Below, in pieces: positions 24,855-32,381 of a DNA stretch of 32,490 nucleotides. This DNA comes from an uncultured Chitinophagaceae bacterium (lineage in GTDB: Bacteria > Bacteroidota > Bacteroidia > Chitinophagales > Chitinophagaceae). The position numbers and the translations under genes were made by a program. Every line of letters begins with the position of its first letter. The stretch's first letter is position 1. The notes beneath the pieces were generated by a model. It was not told the origin of the DNA, ran no database searches, and saw nothing but the letters and a program-made list of their open reading frames with translations. The stretch is taken from NCBI GenBank assembly GCA_946885665.1, contig CAMPGT010000011.1, positions 1 through 32,490 of the forward strand, written 5' to 3'.

Positions 24855-26021
24855 ATGAAGCACCTGTTTTTTCTTTTCATAGTGATCGCATCTTTCTCCC
24901 CCGCCAGCGGCCAAACCGCTGCTCCTTCATTCAATTTCATTGAATATCAACGCTCTTTCCCGCGTATCAGTGAAGCATTGAGAAGAAAGGAAGATGCGCT
25001 GAAAATGCAATTCAGGGAGCAGAAGCTGGAATGGCCCGCCCGAAACATCTACATCCGCTCCTTCAAATACGACAGTGAGCTGGAGGTTTGGGTAAAGCCG
25101 CAGGGCGAGAACAAATACAAGCTCTTTAAAACGTACAAGGTTTGCGCCCTGGCGGGAACACTGGGCCCCAAGCGCATGCGCGGCGACTACCAGGTGCCCG
25201 AGGGCTTCTATTACATCAACGAGTTCAACCCGCGGAGCGCCTTTTACCTGTCGCTGGGGCTCAACTACCCGAACTCGTCCGACCGCATGCTGGGCGATTC
25301 ACTTCAGCCGGGAGGCGACATCTACATCCACGGCAAATGTGTGACAACGGGCTGCATCCCGATCATGGATTCGCAAATCGAGGATCTTTACATCCTCGCG
25401 GCCCATGCACATAACCAGGGCCAGGATTTTATACCGGTACATATCTTCCCGGTTAATTTCAAAAAAGACAAAAGCAGCGCGTACCTCGCCAGGTACCTGC
25501 GGCAGTTTCCGGAATATACCACACTGTCGAACGAACTGAAACAGGCATATTATTACTTCGAGAAAACGAAAAAGCTTCCGCTGATCATGATCGACGGCAA
25601 GGGAGAATATATTGTGGGCAATGCTCCCCCGGTTGAGGAAGAAAAGGATAAAAAACAAGAGCCGGTAAAGAAGCAGCGAAGGCCCATCCGGGAATTCGAT
25701 GACAGCGAATTGGCGAAAGTGGTGGACGTTCTTCCCGTATACCCCGGCGGCAACGAAGGGTTCCAGCAGTTCCTGGACAAGGTATCCAGAGATATGTCGG
25801 CGCACCTGAAGCCGCACCAGTCGAAAACCTATGTAATGGTAGAATTCATCATCGACAAAGAAGGCGCTCCGGCCTACGCGAAAGTGATTATGGGTGGCAA
25901 TGACGAGATGAACGATCTGCTGCAGGAACGATTTGAAAATATGCCAAACTGGAAGCCAGCAACGAGACGTGGCGAAAATGTGGCGATCAAACTGAAACAG
26001 TCACTCGAAATAACCCGGTAA
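24855..26021 (+). CDS. L,D-transpeptidase (YafK/YkuD-type) fused to a TonB-C-like domain
   Basis: From the ATG at 24855 the protein is 388 residues; an upstream GTG at 24816 only adds residues before the signal peptide (MKHLFFLFIVIASFSPASG). The catalytic domain spans about 65-220 and carries YIHGKCVTTGCIPI, with His159 and the nucleophile Cys167, as in YafK-type L,D-transpeptidases. A charged linker (258-278) leads to a region of about 288-388 that resembles the TonB C-terminal domain: VLPVYPGGNEGFQQFL, then VEFIIDKEG and MPNWKPATRRG. L,D-transpeptidases make or release peptidoglycan cross-links or anchor lipoproteins. The added domain may bind another envelope protein. The stop codon lies inside a hairpin. 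Confidence 0.85.
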   Translation: MKHLFFLFIVIASFSPASGQTAAPSFNFIEYQRSFPRISEALRRKEDALKMQFREQKLEWPARNIYIRSFKYDSELEVWVKPQGENKYKLFKTYKVCALAGTLGPKRMRGDYQVPEGFYYINEFNPRSAFYLSLGLNYPNSSDRMLGDSLQPGGDIYIHGKCVTTGCIPIMDSQIEDLYILAAHAHNQGQDFIPVHIFPVNFKKDKSSAYLARYLRQFPEYTTLSNELKQAYYYFEKTKKLPLIMIDGKGEYIVGNAPPVEEEKDKKQEPVKKQRRPIREFDDSELAKVVDVLPVYPGGNEGFQQFLDKVSRDMSAHLKPHQSKTYVMVEFIIDKEGAPAYAKVIMGGNDEMNDLLQERFENMPNWKPATRRGENVAIKLKQSLEITR

Positions 26022-26046
26022 CGCTACCGGGCCTTCAGGCCTCTTT
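26014..26046 (+). terminator. Double hairpin terminator, overlapping the stop codon
   Basis: CCCGGTA-ACGC-TACCGGG (26014-26031) is a perfect 7-bp stem with a 4-base loop, and it contains the TAA stop of the L,D-transpeptidase gene. A second stem GGCC-TTCA-GGCC (26030-26041) follows directly, then CTCTTT. It lies in the convergent gap with the 51-residue gene and could act in both directions. Confidence 0.55.
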
Positions 26047-26057
26047 AGCCGGGACCA

Positions 26058-26213
26058 TTAGATGATATCCATCGCCTTTGCGAAGAAAGTACACACGAAG
26101 GGGAGTGTCATGGTGACCATCTCGCCTTTAAACTGAAGTACAAGAAAAAATGTTATGACCGAAAGGAAGAAGAGAATCCAGTATAGGGTGGTATTCTTTT
26201 TGGTATTATCCAT
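26058..26213 (-). CDS. 51-residue small membrane protein
   Basis: ATG at 26213 opens a 51-codon frame to TAA at 26058. The protein starts with a polar, Lys-containing segment (MDNTKKNTT), then a strongly hydrophobic helix (YWILFFLSVITFFLVL) and a second apolar part with TLPFVCTFF. One or two transmembrane helices are likely. It is convergent with the L,D-transpeptidase gene across the hairpin and divergent from the glucanotransferase gene. I do not recognise the family. Coding looks real because the gap is otherwise unexplained, the start follows an AT-rich promoter-like region, and the two ends meet a start and a terminator cleanly. Confidence 0.6.
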   Translation of the reverse strand: MDNTKKNTTLYWILFFLSVITFFLVLQFKGEMVTMTLPFVCTFFAKAMDII

Positions 26214-26218
26214 TTCTA

Positions 26219-26245
26219 AAATTTACGCGTTTTTAAATTTACGCG
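26219..26245. repeat. 11-bp direct repeat between divergent genes
   Basis: AAATTTACGCG occurs at 26219-26229 and again at 26235-26245, a 16-bp period. The repeat is 6 bases from the start of the small membrane gene and 65 bases from the glucanotransferase start. Two copies at this spacing suit a regulator binding site, unproven. Confidence 0.45.
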
Positions 26246-26309
26246 AAAATAATGCAAAAACATACATTCGCAATATGTAATAAATTCGTGTCCGCTTTCA
26301 ACTGAAAAT

Positions 26310-29000
26310 TTGAAGATCCATTTTTACATACGTTATTATACTAAACCGGGTGAGTCGCTGCATGTGGTCGGCAATATCGTTGAACTCGGCAACTTCGACA
26401 CCAGGGAAGCACTGCCTTTGGACTATCTCGATCACGAATTCTGGCACGGCACCATCGAGGTCGAGCCCTCACGCGTGACCAAGATACATTACAGTTATGT
26501 TTATAAAAACGACCAGGACGAACTGATCCAGGAAGGAGGTCACGACCGCATCGTTGATATTTCAAAAACGGGTATAGATGAAACAGAACTGATCGACACC
26601 TGGAACTTTCCCGGTCAGTTTGAGAACGTTTTTTATTCCGCACCCTTCACCGATGTGCTGCTGAGAGAAAACGAAACGAAATTCAAGAGCAAACAACCGA
26701 AGGCGTTTACCCACATCTTCCGCGTGAAGGCCCCGCTCCTCAAAAAGAATGAAGTCATTTTTCTTTCCGGCAACGACACGGTTACCGGCAAATGGAACAC
26801 GGAAGAAGTGCTGCTGCTGACCAAAGAGAAGGAGTGGTGGACGATAAAAGTGAATTTAAAAGCCGGATCGTTTCCCCTCATCTATAAATTCGGGATATAT
26901 AATATCAGCGACAAAAAAATTGTTGCCTGGGAATCCGGCGACAACCGCGTGTTGAGAACAACATTGCAGCGAAAAAAAATAACGATCGTTCACGACGGGT
27001 TCGTTTGGCTGCCCAATACCACCTGGAAAGGCGCCGGGGTAAGCATTCCCGTATTTAGCCTCCGCAGCAAAAACTCTTTCGGCGTTGGCGAATTCACCGA
27101 CCTCAAACTATTAGCAGACTGGGTACGCAAAACGCGGCTGAAGCTGATACAACTGCTACCTGTAAACGATACCATCACCACGCACACGTGGAAGGATTCT
27201 TACCCATACTCGTCCATTTCGGCATTTGCGTTGCATCCGCTGTATCTGAACCTCGAAGCCGTTGCAGGTAAGCATGGCGCACACTTCATCAAGCCACTGC
27301 GTAAAAAGCAAAAGCAGTTGAACGATCTGACAGAAGTGGATTACGAACAGGTGCTGAAGTTCAAACTCTCAGTGGCCTTCGAACTGTTTGAATCGCAGAA
27401 AGAAAAATTTTTTGAAGACAAAGACTTCCAGGAATATTTTGAGGACAACCGCGACTGGCTGGTGCCGTATGCCGCATTCTCGTACCTGCGCGACAGGAAC
27501 GGAACGGCCGACTTCACCCAATGGAAACTGTACAGTAGTTACAACAAAGAAGCCATAGAGAAATACGTTTCTCCAAAAGCGAAGCATTACAACAACATTG
27601 CGTTCATTTACTTTCTCCAATATCATCTTCACCTGCAATTGAAAGATGCAGTGGATTACGCCCACAAAAACGGCGTGATCATCAAAGGAGACATTCCCAT
27701 TGGTGTAAGCAGGCAGAGCGTTGAGGCGTGGATGGACCCTGAACTGTTCCAGATGGACAGGCAGTCCGGCGCGCCACCCGACGATTTTGCGGTGAAAGGA
27801 CAAAACTGGCAATTTCCCATTTATAACTGGGAGCGCATGGCGGAGGATGGATTCGCATGGTGGCGCCGGCGCTTCGAACAGATGGCTAAATACTTCGATG
27901 CCTTTCGCATCGATCACATCCTCGGCTTCTTTCGCATATGGACCATTCCCATCGAATCGGTGCAGGGCATTATGGGACATTTCGAACCCGCACTGCCGGT
28001 TCACGTTTATGAATTTGCACAACGCGGCATGTGGTTCAATTACCACCGCTTCTGTAAACCCTACATCACGGATGCGGTATTATGGGAACTGTTCGGACCG
28101 AATAAAGAAAAGTTTCTTCCGTTCCTGCAGCCAACGGGCAGTCACAGCTACGAACTGCTCGACGAATTTGACACACAACGGAAAGTGGAAAAATATTTCA
28201 GTGAACGCGAGAGCAATGCTGAAAACGACCACATACGAGATGGCCTGTATGAACTGATCTCGAACGTGATCTTGTTTGAGGTAAAAAATTCCAACGGCCA
28301 CCAGTTCCATTTCAGAATATCGATGGAGGATACCACCACCTTCAGGCACCTCGACTGGAACATGCAGCAGCAATTGCGCAGCATGTACATCGATTATTTT
28401 TATCACCGCCAGGATGAATTCTGGAAAAAGCAGGCGCTCAAAAAATTGCCTTCCCTCAAGCGTTCCACCAACATGCTGATTTGCGGCGAAGACCTGGGCA
28501 TGGTGCCAAGGCCCGTGCCCTATGTGATGAACCTCCTCGGCATCCTTAGCCTCGAGATACAGCGCATGCCGAAAGATATGAACCAGGAGTTCTTTAACCC
28601 GGCCAACGCGCCTTATCTGTCGGTAGTGACGCCGTCCACACACGACATGAGCCCGGTCAGGCTTTGGTGGGAGGAAGACAAAACGATTACACAGAAATTT
28701 TTCAATACACAGTTGGGACAAACAGGCAACGCCCCCGAAACCTGTGAACCCTGGATCAGCAAGGCAGTGATCCTTCAACACCTGCATTCTCCTGCCATGT
28801 GGAGCATCTTCCAATTGCAGGATTTGCTGGGTATGGATGATACGGTAAGAAGGACAGACTACCAGTCTGAAAGGATCAACATTCCCGCAATCACCTATCA
28901 TTACTGGCGGTACCGTATGCATCTTCCGCTCGAGCAACTGCTGAAAGAGGACCGGTTCAACGAAGAGCTCAGAAATTATGTTGAAGCGAGCGGCCGATGA
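26310..29000 (+). CDS. malQ: 4-alpha-glucanotransferase (GH77, DPE2-like) with starch-binding N-terminus
   Basis: An 896-residue protein. Two N-terminal CBM20-like starch-binding domains occupy about 1-100 and 130-230. The GH77 domain follows with the nucleophile Asp535 (FDAFRIDHILGF), the acid/base Glu727 (CGEDLGMVP) and Asp779 (STHDMSPVRLWWEE). About 190 residues separate Asp535 and Glu727, against about 45 in ordinary MalQ. This large insertion, with the CBM20 pair, is the pattern of plant DPE2. The only plausible start is a TTG at 26310, since no ATG or GTG precedes the first CBM20. It transfers glucan units between maltose/maltodextrin and polysaccharide in the cytosol. The last bases overlap the epimerase start. 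Confidence 0.92.
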   Translation: MKIHFYIRYYTKPGESLHVVGNIVELGNFDTREALPLDYLDHEFWHGTIEVEPSRVTKIHYSYVYKNDQDELIQEGGHDRIVDISKTGIDETELIDTWNFPGQFENVFYSAPFTDVLLRENETKFKSKQPKAFTHIFRVKAPLLKKNEVIFLSGNDTVTGKWNTEEVLLLTKEKEWWTIKVNLKAGSFPLIYKFGIYNISDKKIVAWESGDNRVLRTTLQRKKITIVHDGFVWLPNTTWKGAGVSIPVFSLRSKNSFGVGEFTDLKLLADWVRKTRLKLIQLLPVNDTITTHTWKDSYPYSSISAFALHPLYLNLEAVAGKHGAHFIKPLRKKQKQLNDLTEVDYEQVLKFKLSVAFELFESQKEKFFEDKDFQEYFEDNRDWLVPYAAFSYLRDRNGTADFTQWKLYSSYNKEAIEKYVSPKAKHYNNIAFIYFLQYHLHLQLKDAVDYAHKNGVIIKGDIPIGVSRQSVEAWMDPELFQMDRQSGAPPDDFAVKGQNWQFPIYNWERMAEDGFAWWRRRFEQMAKYFDAFRIDHILGFFRIWTIPIESVQGIMGHFEPALPVHVYEFAQRGMWFNYHRFCKPYITDAVLWELFGPNKEKFLPFLQPTGSHSYELLDEFDTQRKVEKYFSERESNAENDHIRDGLYELISNVILFEVKNSNGHQFHFRISMEDTTTFRHLDWNMQQQLRSMYIDYFYHRQDEFWKKQALKKLPSLKRSTNMLICGEDLGMVPRPVPYVMNLLGILSLEIQRMPKDMNQEFFNPANAPYLSVVTPSTHDMSPVRLWWEEDKTITQKFFNTQLGQTGNAPETCEPWISKAVILQHLHSPAMWSIFQLQDLLGMDDTVRRTDYQSERINIPAITYHYWRYRMHLPLEQLLKEDRFNEELRNYVEASGR

Positions 29001-30013
29001 AGATTCGCTACTGGAAATATGAGCTTCCGTTCGTTTACCCGTTCACCATTTCGCGCGGAACAAAAACCCATCAGCCTACATTTATTGTTGAGCTTGAACA
29101 TCTCGGGATTAAGGGTTACGGAGAAGCACCCGCCATTACCTACTACAACGTCCCCGTAGAAAAGATGATCAGCGATCTTGAAGCGAAGCGGGTATTTATC
29201 GAGAAATATGCCTTTAACGAACCGGAGCGCTATTGGCACTACCTGCATCACCTTTTCCCCGCCAACAGCTTTTTAGTGTGCGCCCTCGATATCGCGGCGT
29301 GGGACCTGTATGGAAAGATGCGCCGCCAACCGCTTAGCAGGCTTTGGCAATACGACGCAGAAAAGGCGCCGCTGACAGATTACACCATCGGCATCGATAC
29401 CATTGAAAAGATGCTCGCCAAAATGGAGGCAAAGCCGTGGCCCATCTACAAAGTGAAGCTGGGGACGGAAGAAGACATCGGCATCATCAGGGCCATCAGG
29501 GAGCGAACCACCGCGGCCATACGGGTGGATGCAAATGCGGGATGGACGCCCGATCAGGCATTGACAATCATCGCCATGCTCAAAGACCTCGGCGTTGAAT
29601 TAATTGAACAACCCATTGATAAAGACAACCGGGAAGGAATGAAACTGCTGCACGGACAGTCGGCAATTCCTTTGATCGCCGATGAATCCTGCGTGGCAGA
29701 AAGCGATGTAGCGAAATGCGGGGAATATTTCGATGGCATAAATATCAAATTAACGAAGTGTGGAGGAATTACACCGGCCAGGCGCATGATCATGACCGCA
29801 AGGGAGCTGGGCCTTAGCATTATGCTGGGAAGCATGAACGAGTCGACCATTGGCACTGCGGCTGTTGCGCATTTAATGCCCGCCGTGGACTATGTTGATG
29901 CCGACGGTCCGTTATTGCTGGCCAATGACTTAGCCACGGGGCTGACCTTTAGTGAAGGCAGGGTTACCGTATCCGACGCGCCGGGCCTGGGAATCGTCCC
30001 GGCCCTGGAATAA
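28997..30013 (+). CDS. Dipeptide epimerase (L-Ala-D/L-Glu type, enolase superfamily)
   Basis: A 338-residue protein with an N-terminal capping domain and a C-terminal TIM barrel. The MLE/AEE catalytic set is complete: Lys152 and Lys154 in YKVKLG, Asp178 (RVDANAGW), Glu204 (IEQP), Asp229 (ADESC) and Lys254 (NIKLTKCGG). A C-terminal DADG (Asp301, Asp303) is the DxD signature of dipeptide epimerases. The usual reaction converts L-Ala-D-Glu to L-Ala-L-Glu so that murein peptides can be degraded. The L,D-transpeptidase gene lies nearby on the same strand. Its ATG is inside the stop of the glucanotransferase (ATGA overlap), so the two are translationally coupled. Confidence 0.9.
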   Translation: MKIRYWKYELPFVYPFTISRGTKTHQPTFIVELEHLGIKGYGEAPAITYYNVPVEKMISDLEAKRVFIEKYAFNEPERYWHYLHHLFPANSFLVCALDIAAWDLYGKMRRQPLSRLWQYDAEKAPLTDYTIGIDTIEKMLAKMEAKPWPIYKVKLGTEEDIGIIRAIRERTTAAIRVDANAGWTPDQALTIIAMLKDLGVELIEQPIDKDNREGMKLLHGQSAIPLIADESCVAESDVAKCGEYFDGINIKLTKCGGITPARRMIMTARELGLSIMLGSMNESTIGTAAVAHLMPAVDYVDADGPLLLANDLATGLTFSEGRVTVSDAPGLGIVPALE

Positions 30014-30110
30014 CATTAAAATACTGATAATTCTGCATGGTGAAATTCCGTCATATTAAGTTTCGGTATATTTATTGCGTCAACTGCCCATTGAAGAACT
30101 ATAATCTTTG

Positions 30111-31004
30111 ATGAAAGTTATGCGAAAGACTTTTTACTATTTACTGGGCATTCTGATTATTGCTGGTACTATCTACTCCTGTAAAAAGCATGTAATACCC
30201 TCGGCCCCCCAACAACCGCCTCCCGAAGAACATCCCGAACCTGCACCGATTGTGAAGCTTGAAGAAACTGAACCGCCGGTGCTGACGGCAATAGTTGACA
30301 GTATTAGCGACAACGTCCATGGCTATTATGAGTCGTTGCCCGCGCGTTACAGCGAGAGCAAAGAAACCTATCCGACCATCATCGATTTTCATGGCGGCGG
30401 CCAGTATGGAGATGGTAATGAAGATCTTCATAATATATTAAAACTGGGCATTCCCAAACTTATCAGTCAGCAACTGCTTCCTCCTTCATTCACTGTTAAC
30501 GATGAAAAATTTTCGTTTATCGTGATTGCGCCGCAACTGGCAAAAAAGGTGGCGAACGTTGAAGTGCTGAACATTATCGACTACGTGCTGGAAAAATACC
30601 GCGTGGATACAACACGGTTATACATTACAGGATTCAGTCTTGGTGGCAGGCAGGCATCGAATTACGCATCGCTGCGGCCCGAAAAATTTGCTGCCATGGT
30701 AACGTTTGCCGGTTTACCGCAGATCGATGACGACCTTCAAACCAAATGTCAGACAATGGTAGATGCCAGGCTTCCTGTGTGGCATTTTCATAACAGGGAC
30801 GATTCAGCCTGGGCCTATTCAGAGGCAGAGGAATACATTCGTGTTTTCAACAGCCTCAGCCCGGCGATACCCGCGCGCTTTACCACTTTTGATGTTGGAC
30901 AGGGAAAGAGCCATCATGACTGCTGGACGCGGACCGTTGATCCGGCATATAAAGAAGACGGAAAGAATATTTACGAATGGATGTTGGGTTATAAGAGGGA
31001 GTAG
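30111..31004 (+). CDS. Alpha/beta-hydrolase esterase lipoprotein
   Basis: From the ATG at 30111 the protein has 297 residues; a TTG one codon earlier adds only a Met. A signal peptide ends in a lipobox with Cys24 (TIYSC). A proline-rich linker (PSAPQQPPPEEHPEPAP) leads to an alpha/beta-hydrolase domain with an oxyanion-type DFHGGGQYG. Ser176 is in GFSLGGRQ, the acid is among Asp230 or Asp231 (NRDDSAW), and the His is in the SHHDCW motif (268-269). This is the LpqC/polyhydroxybutyrate-depolymerase-like esterase group. It is probably on the periplasmic or cell surface. A TATATTTA promoter-like element is at 30067-30074. The stop codon lies in a heptad repeat. Confidence 0.82.
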   Translation: MKVMRKTFYYLLGILIIAGTIYSCKKHVIPSAPQQPPPEEHPEPAPIVKLEETEPPVLTAIVDSISDNVHGYYESLPARYSESKETYPTIIDFHGGGQYGDGNEDLHNILKLGIPKLISQQLLPPSFTVNDEKFSFIVIAPQLAKKVANVEVLNIIDYVLEKYRVDTTRLYITGFSLGGRQASNYASLRPEKFAAMVTFAGLPQIDDDLQTKCQTMVDARLPVWHFHNRDDSAWAYSEAEEYIRVFNSLSPAIPARFTTFDVGQGKSHHDCWTRTVDPAYKEDGKNIYEWMLGYKRE

Positions 31005-31015
31005 GGAGTGGGGAG
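30995..31015. repeat. Heptad tandem repeat across esterase stop codon
   Basis: GAGGGAG-TAGGGAG-TGGGGAG (30995-31015) is three heptads of the GGGAG type. The TAG stop codon (31002-31004) is part of the second unit, so the array has grown into the gene end. It is the same class as 24636-24654. Confidence 0.6.
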
Positions 31016-31023
31016 ATTTTAGA

Positions 31024-31059
31024 TTACTGGTTATTTGTTTATTGGTTGCTGGTTTATTC
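31024..31059. repeat. Second heptad tract in convergent gap
   Basis: Five degenerate heptads, TTACTGG, TTATTTG, (T)TTATTGG, TTGCTGG and TTTATTC, fill 31024-31059. They end at base 31059, directly beside the stop codon of the minus-strand serine hydrolase gene at 31060. The unit is unlike the GGGAG heptads next to it. Confidence 0.5.
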
Positions 31060-32334
31060 TCATTTCTCTGCTTCGGGTGATGCTTCTTTTACCGTTTCCA
31101 CTGTTTCTGATTCTTCATTTTCTTCGCGTGTTCTGAAGTAATTTCCAAAGATATCGGCAATGTTTTTCGATGAATACACTCTCGTAAAATCGTTATTGCT
31201 GAAAGCGATGATGGTTACGCCGTCATCGGGCATCCTGTAGAATGCGGTGCGGTTACCGTGCCACCATCCGTTGTGGTAAACAAACTTCTTACCGCTCTTC
31301 AATTCAAACATTCTCCAGCCCAATCCATAATTATTGATGCCAGGTTTTTCATAGCTGTATCCCTTGAATGCGGAGTCGAGCGTTGATTGTTTGAAGAAGG
31401 TACCGGCATACAGCGCGCGATCCCATTTGAGCATGTCTCTGGGCGTGCTGTAAACGTTCTTGTCGCCATACACCTGGTCGAGGTAGTCGAATGCGTAGGG
31501 GCGGCCGCTCGAGAAATAGGATTGCAGAAAGCGCGCGCTGTCGGCCATCGTAAAGATGTAGGTATCCTTCATGCCGAGAGGCTCGAAGATGGCGAACTTC
31601 ATATATGCCGGGAACGGCTGTCCCGTCACTTTTTCAATTACAAGCGCCAGCAACGCGTAGTTGGTATTCGAATAGCTGAAATGGGTATCGGGTTTGCGAA
31701 CCTGGATATCCTTTTGCCTGGCGATGATGAAGTCAAGCACATCCTTATTGGTAACGTTGCGGCGGCGGTCCCATCCCAGGTTCTCCATGTAATGAACATA
31801 GTTAGGGATTCCGCTCCGGTGATTTAATAAAGTTTTGATAGTTACCCCCTTCAACGGGAAGCGCGGAAGGTATTTGGAGACTGCATCGTTGATGTTCAGC
31901 TTTCCTTCTTCCTGCAGCTTGAGTACGGCCATTGCCGTGAATGTTTTTGAAACCGAAGCGAGGTGAAAGGGCGTGGTGGGCGATATGGAATCCTTGTGTT
32001 TGCGGGGGTCGCGGAAGCCTGAATATTTTTCGTAGATCACCTCGCCATTTTTGGCCACCAGCACGCAGCCGTTAAAGCGACCGTGGCCGAATGTGCTGTC
32101 GATGAAGTGGCCAACCTCACTGCGGTAATGCCTCATTTCAATGCTGGTGAGGCCGGATTCTACCACGGGGAGAGGGTCGAGCATGTCGGGATGTTCACTC
32201 GGCTGACTCGCCTGTCCGTTACATCCAATCATTGCTGCCAGGCATCCTGCAAAAAACACGTTTTTCAAAAGGAACGTTTTACTGATTTCGACTTTTTTCA
32301 AAGATAAATTGAAGAAATTAATTTTATGGGGCAT
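31060..32334 (-). CDS. Beta-lactamase-fold serine hydrolase lipoprotein
   Basis: From the ATG at 32334 the protein is 424 residues; an ATG at 32349 adds five. A signal region ends in a lipobox (AAMIGC). The class C/DD-peptidase motifs are present: SVSK (Ser127, Lys130), YSN (Tyr221, Asn223) and HNGWWHG in place of the KTG box. The family covers beta-lactamases, D-aminopeptidases and esterases, so activity is unresolved. Alternative start: a TTG at 32268 gives a compact signal peptide MKNVFFAGCLAAMIGC, and a perfect -7 element lies 30 bases before it, after both ATGs. Translation from that TTG is a real possibility. Confidence 0.82.
   Translation of the reverse strand: MPHKINFFNLSLKKVEISKTFLLKNVFFAGCLAAMIGCNGQASQPSEHPDMLDPLPVVESGLTSIEMRHYRSEVGHFIDSTFGHGRFNGCVLVAKNGEVIYEKYSGFRDPRKHKDSISPTTPFHLASVSKTFTAMAVLKLQEEGKLNINDAVSKYLPRFPLKGVTIKTLLNHRSGIPNYVHYMENLGWDRRRNVTNKDVLDFIIARQKDIQVRKPDTHFSYSNTNYALLALVIEKVTGQPFPAYMKFAIFEPLGMKDTYIFTMADSARFLQSYFSSGRPYAFDYLDQVYGDKNVYSTPRDMLKWDRALYAGTFFKQSTLDSAFKGYSYEKPGINNYGLGWRMFELKSGKKFVYHNGWWHGNRTAFYRMPDDGVTIIAFSNNDFTRVYSSKNIADIFGNYFRTREENEESETVETVKEASPEAEK
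32299..32306 (-). promoter_or_regulatory. Perfect -7 element inside the upstream coding region of the hydrolase
   Basis: On the minus strand TATCTTTG matches TAnnTTTG exactly, but it lies downstream of the ATGs at 32334 and 32349. No TTG is at the -33 distance. If used, transcription would begin after them and need a later start (TTG at 32268). Confidence 0.35.
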
Positions 32335-32339
32335 CTTTG
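32309..32339 (+). promoter_or_regulatory. Promoter of serA
   Basis: TTG (32309-32311), 20 bases, then CATCTTTG (32332-32339), one mismatch from TAnnTTTG. The predicted 5' leader before the ATG at 32382 is about 36 bases. It overlaps the 5' end of the divergent hydrolase gene. Confidence 0.5.
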
Positions 32340-32381
32340 CAAATCCCATACCGGAAGAACGTAAACTGAAGGACTCAAATT

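Noticed and set aside
28080..28937. Long minus-strand open frame inside the glucanotransferase gene
   Set aside because: It lies wholly opposite GH77 catalytic motifs; GC-biased codons commonly make such shadows.
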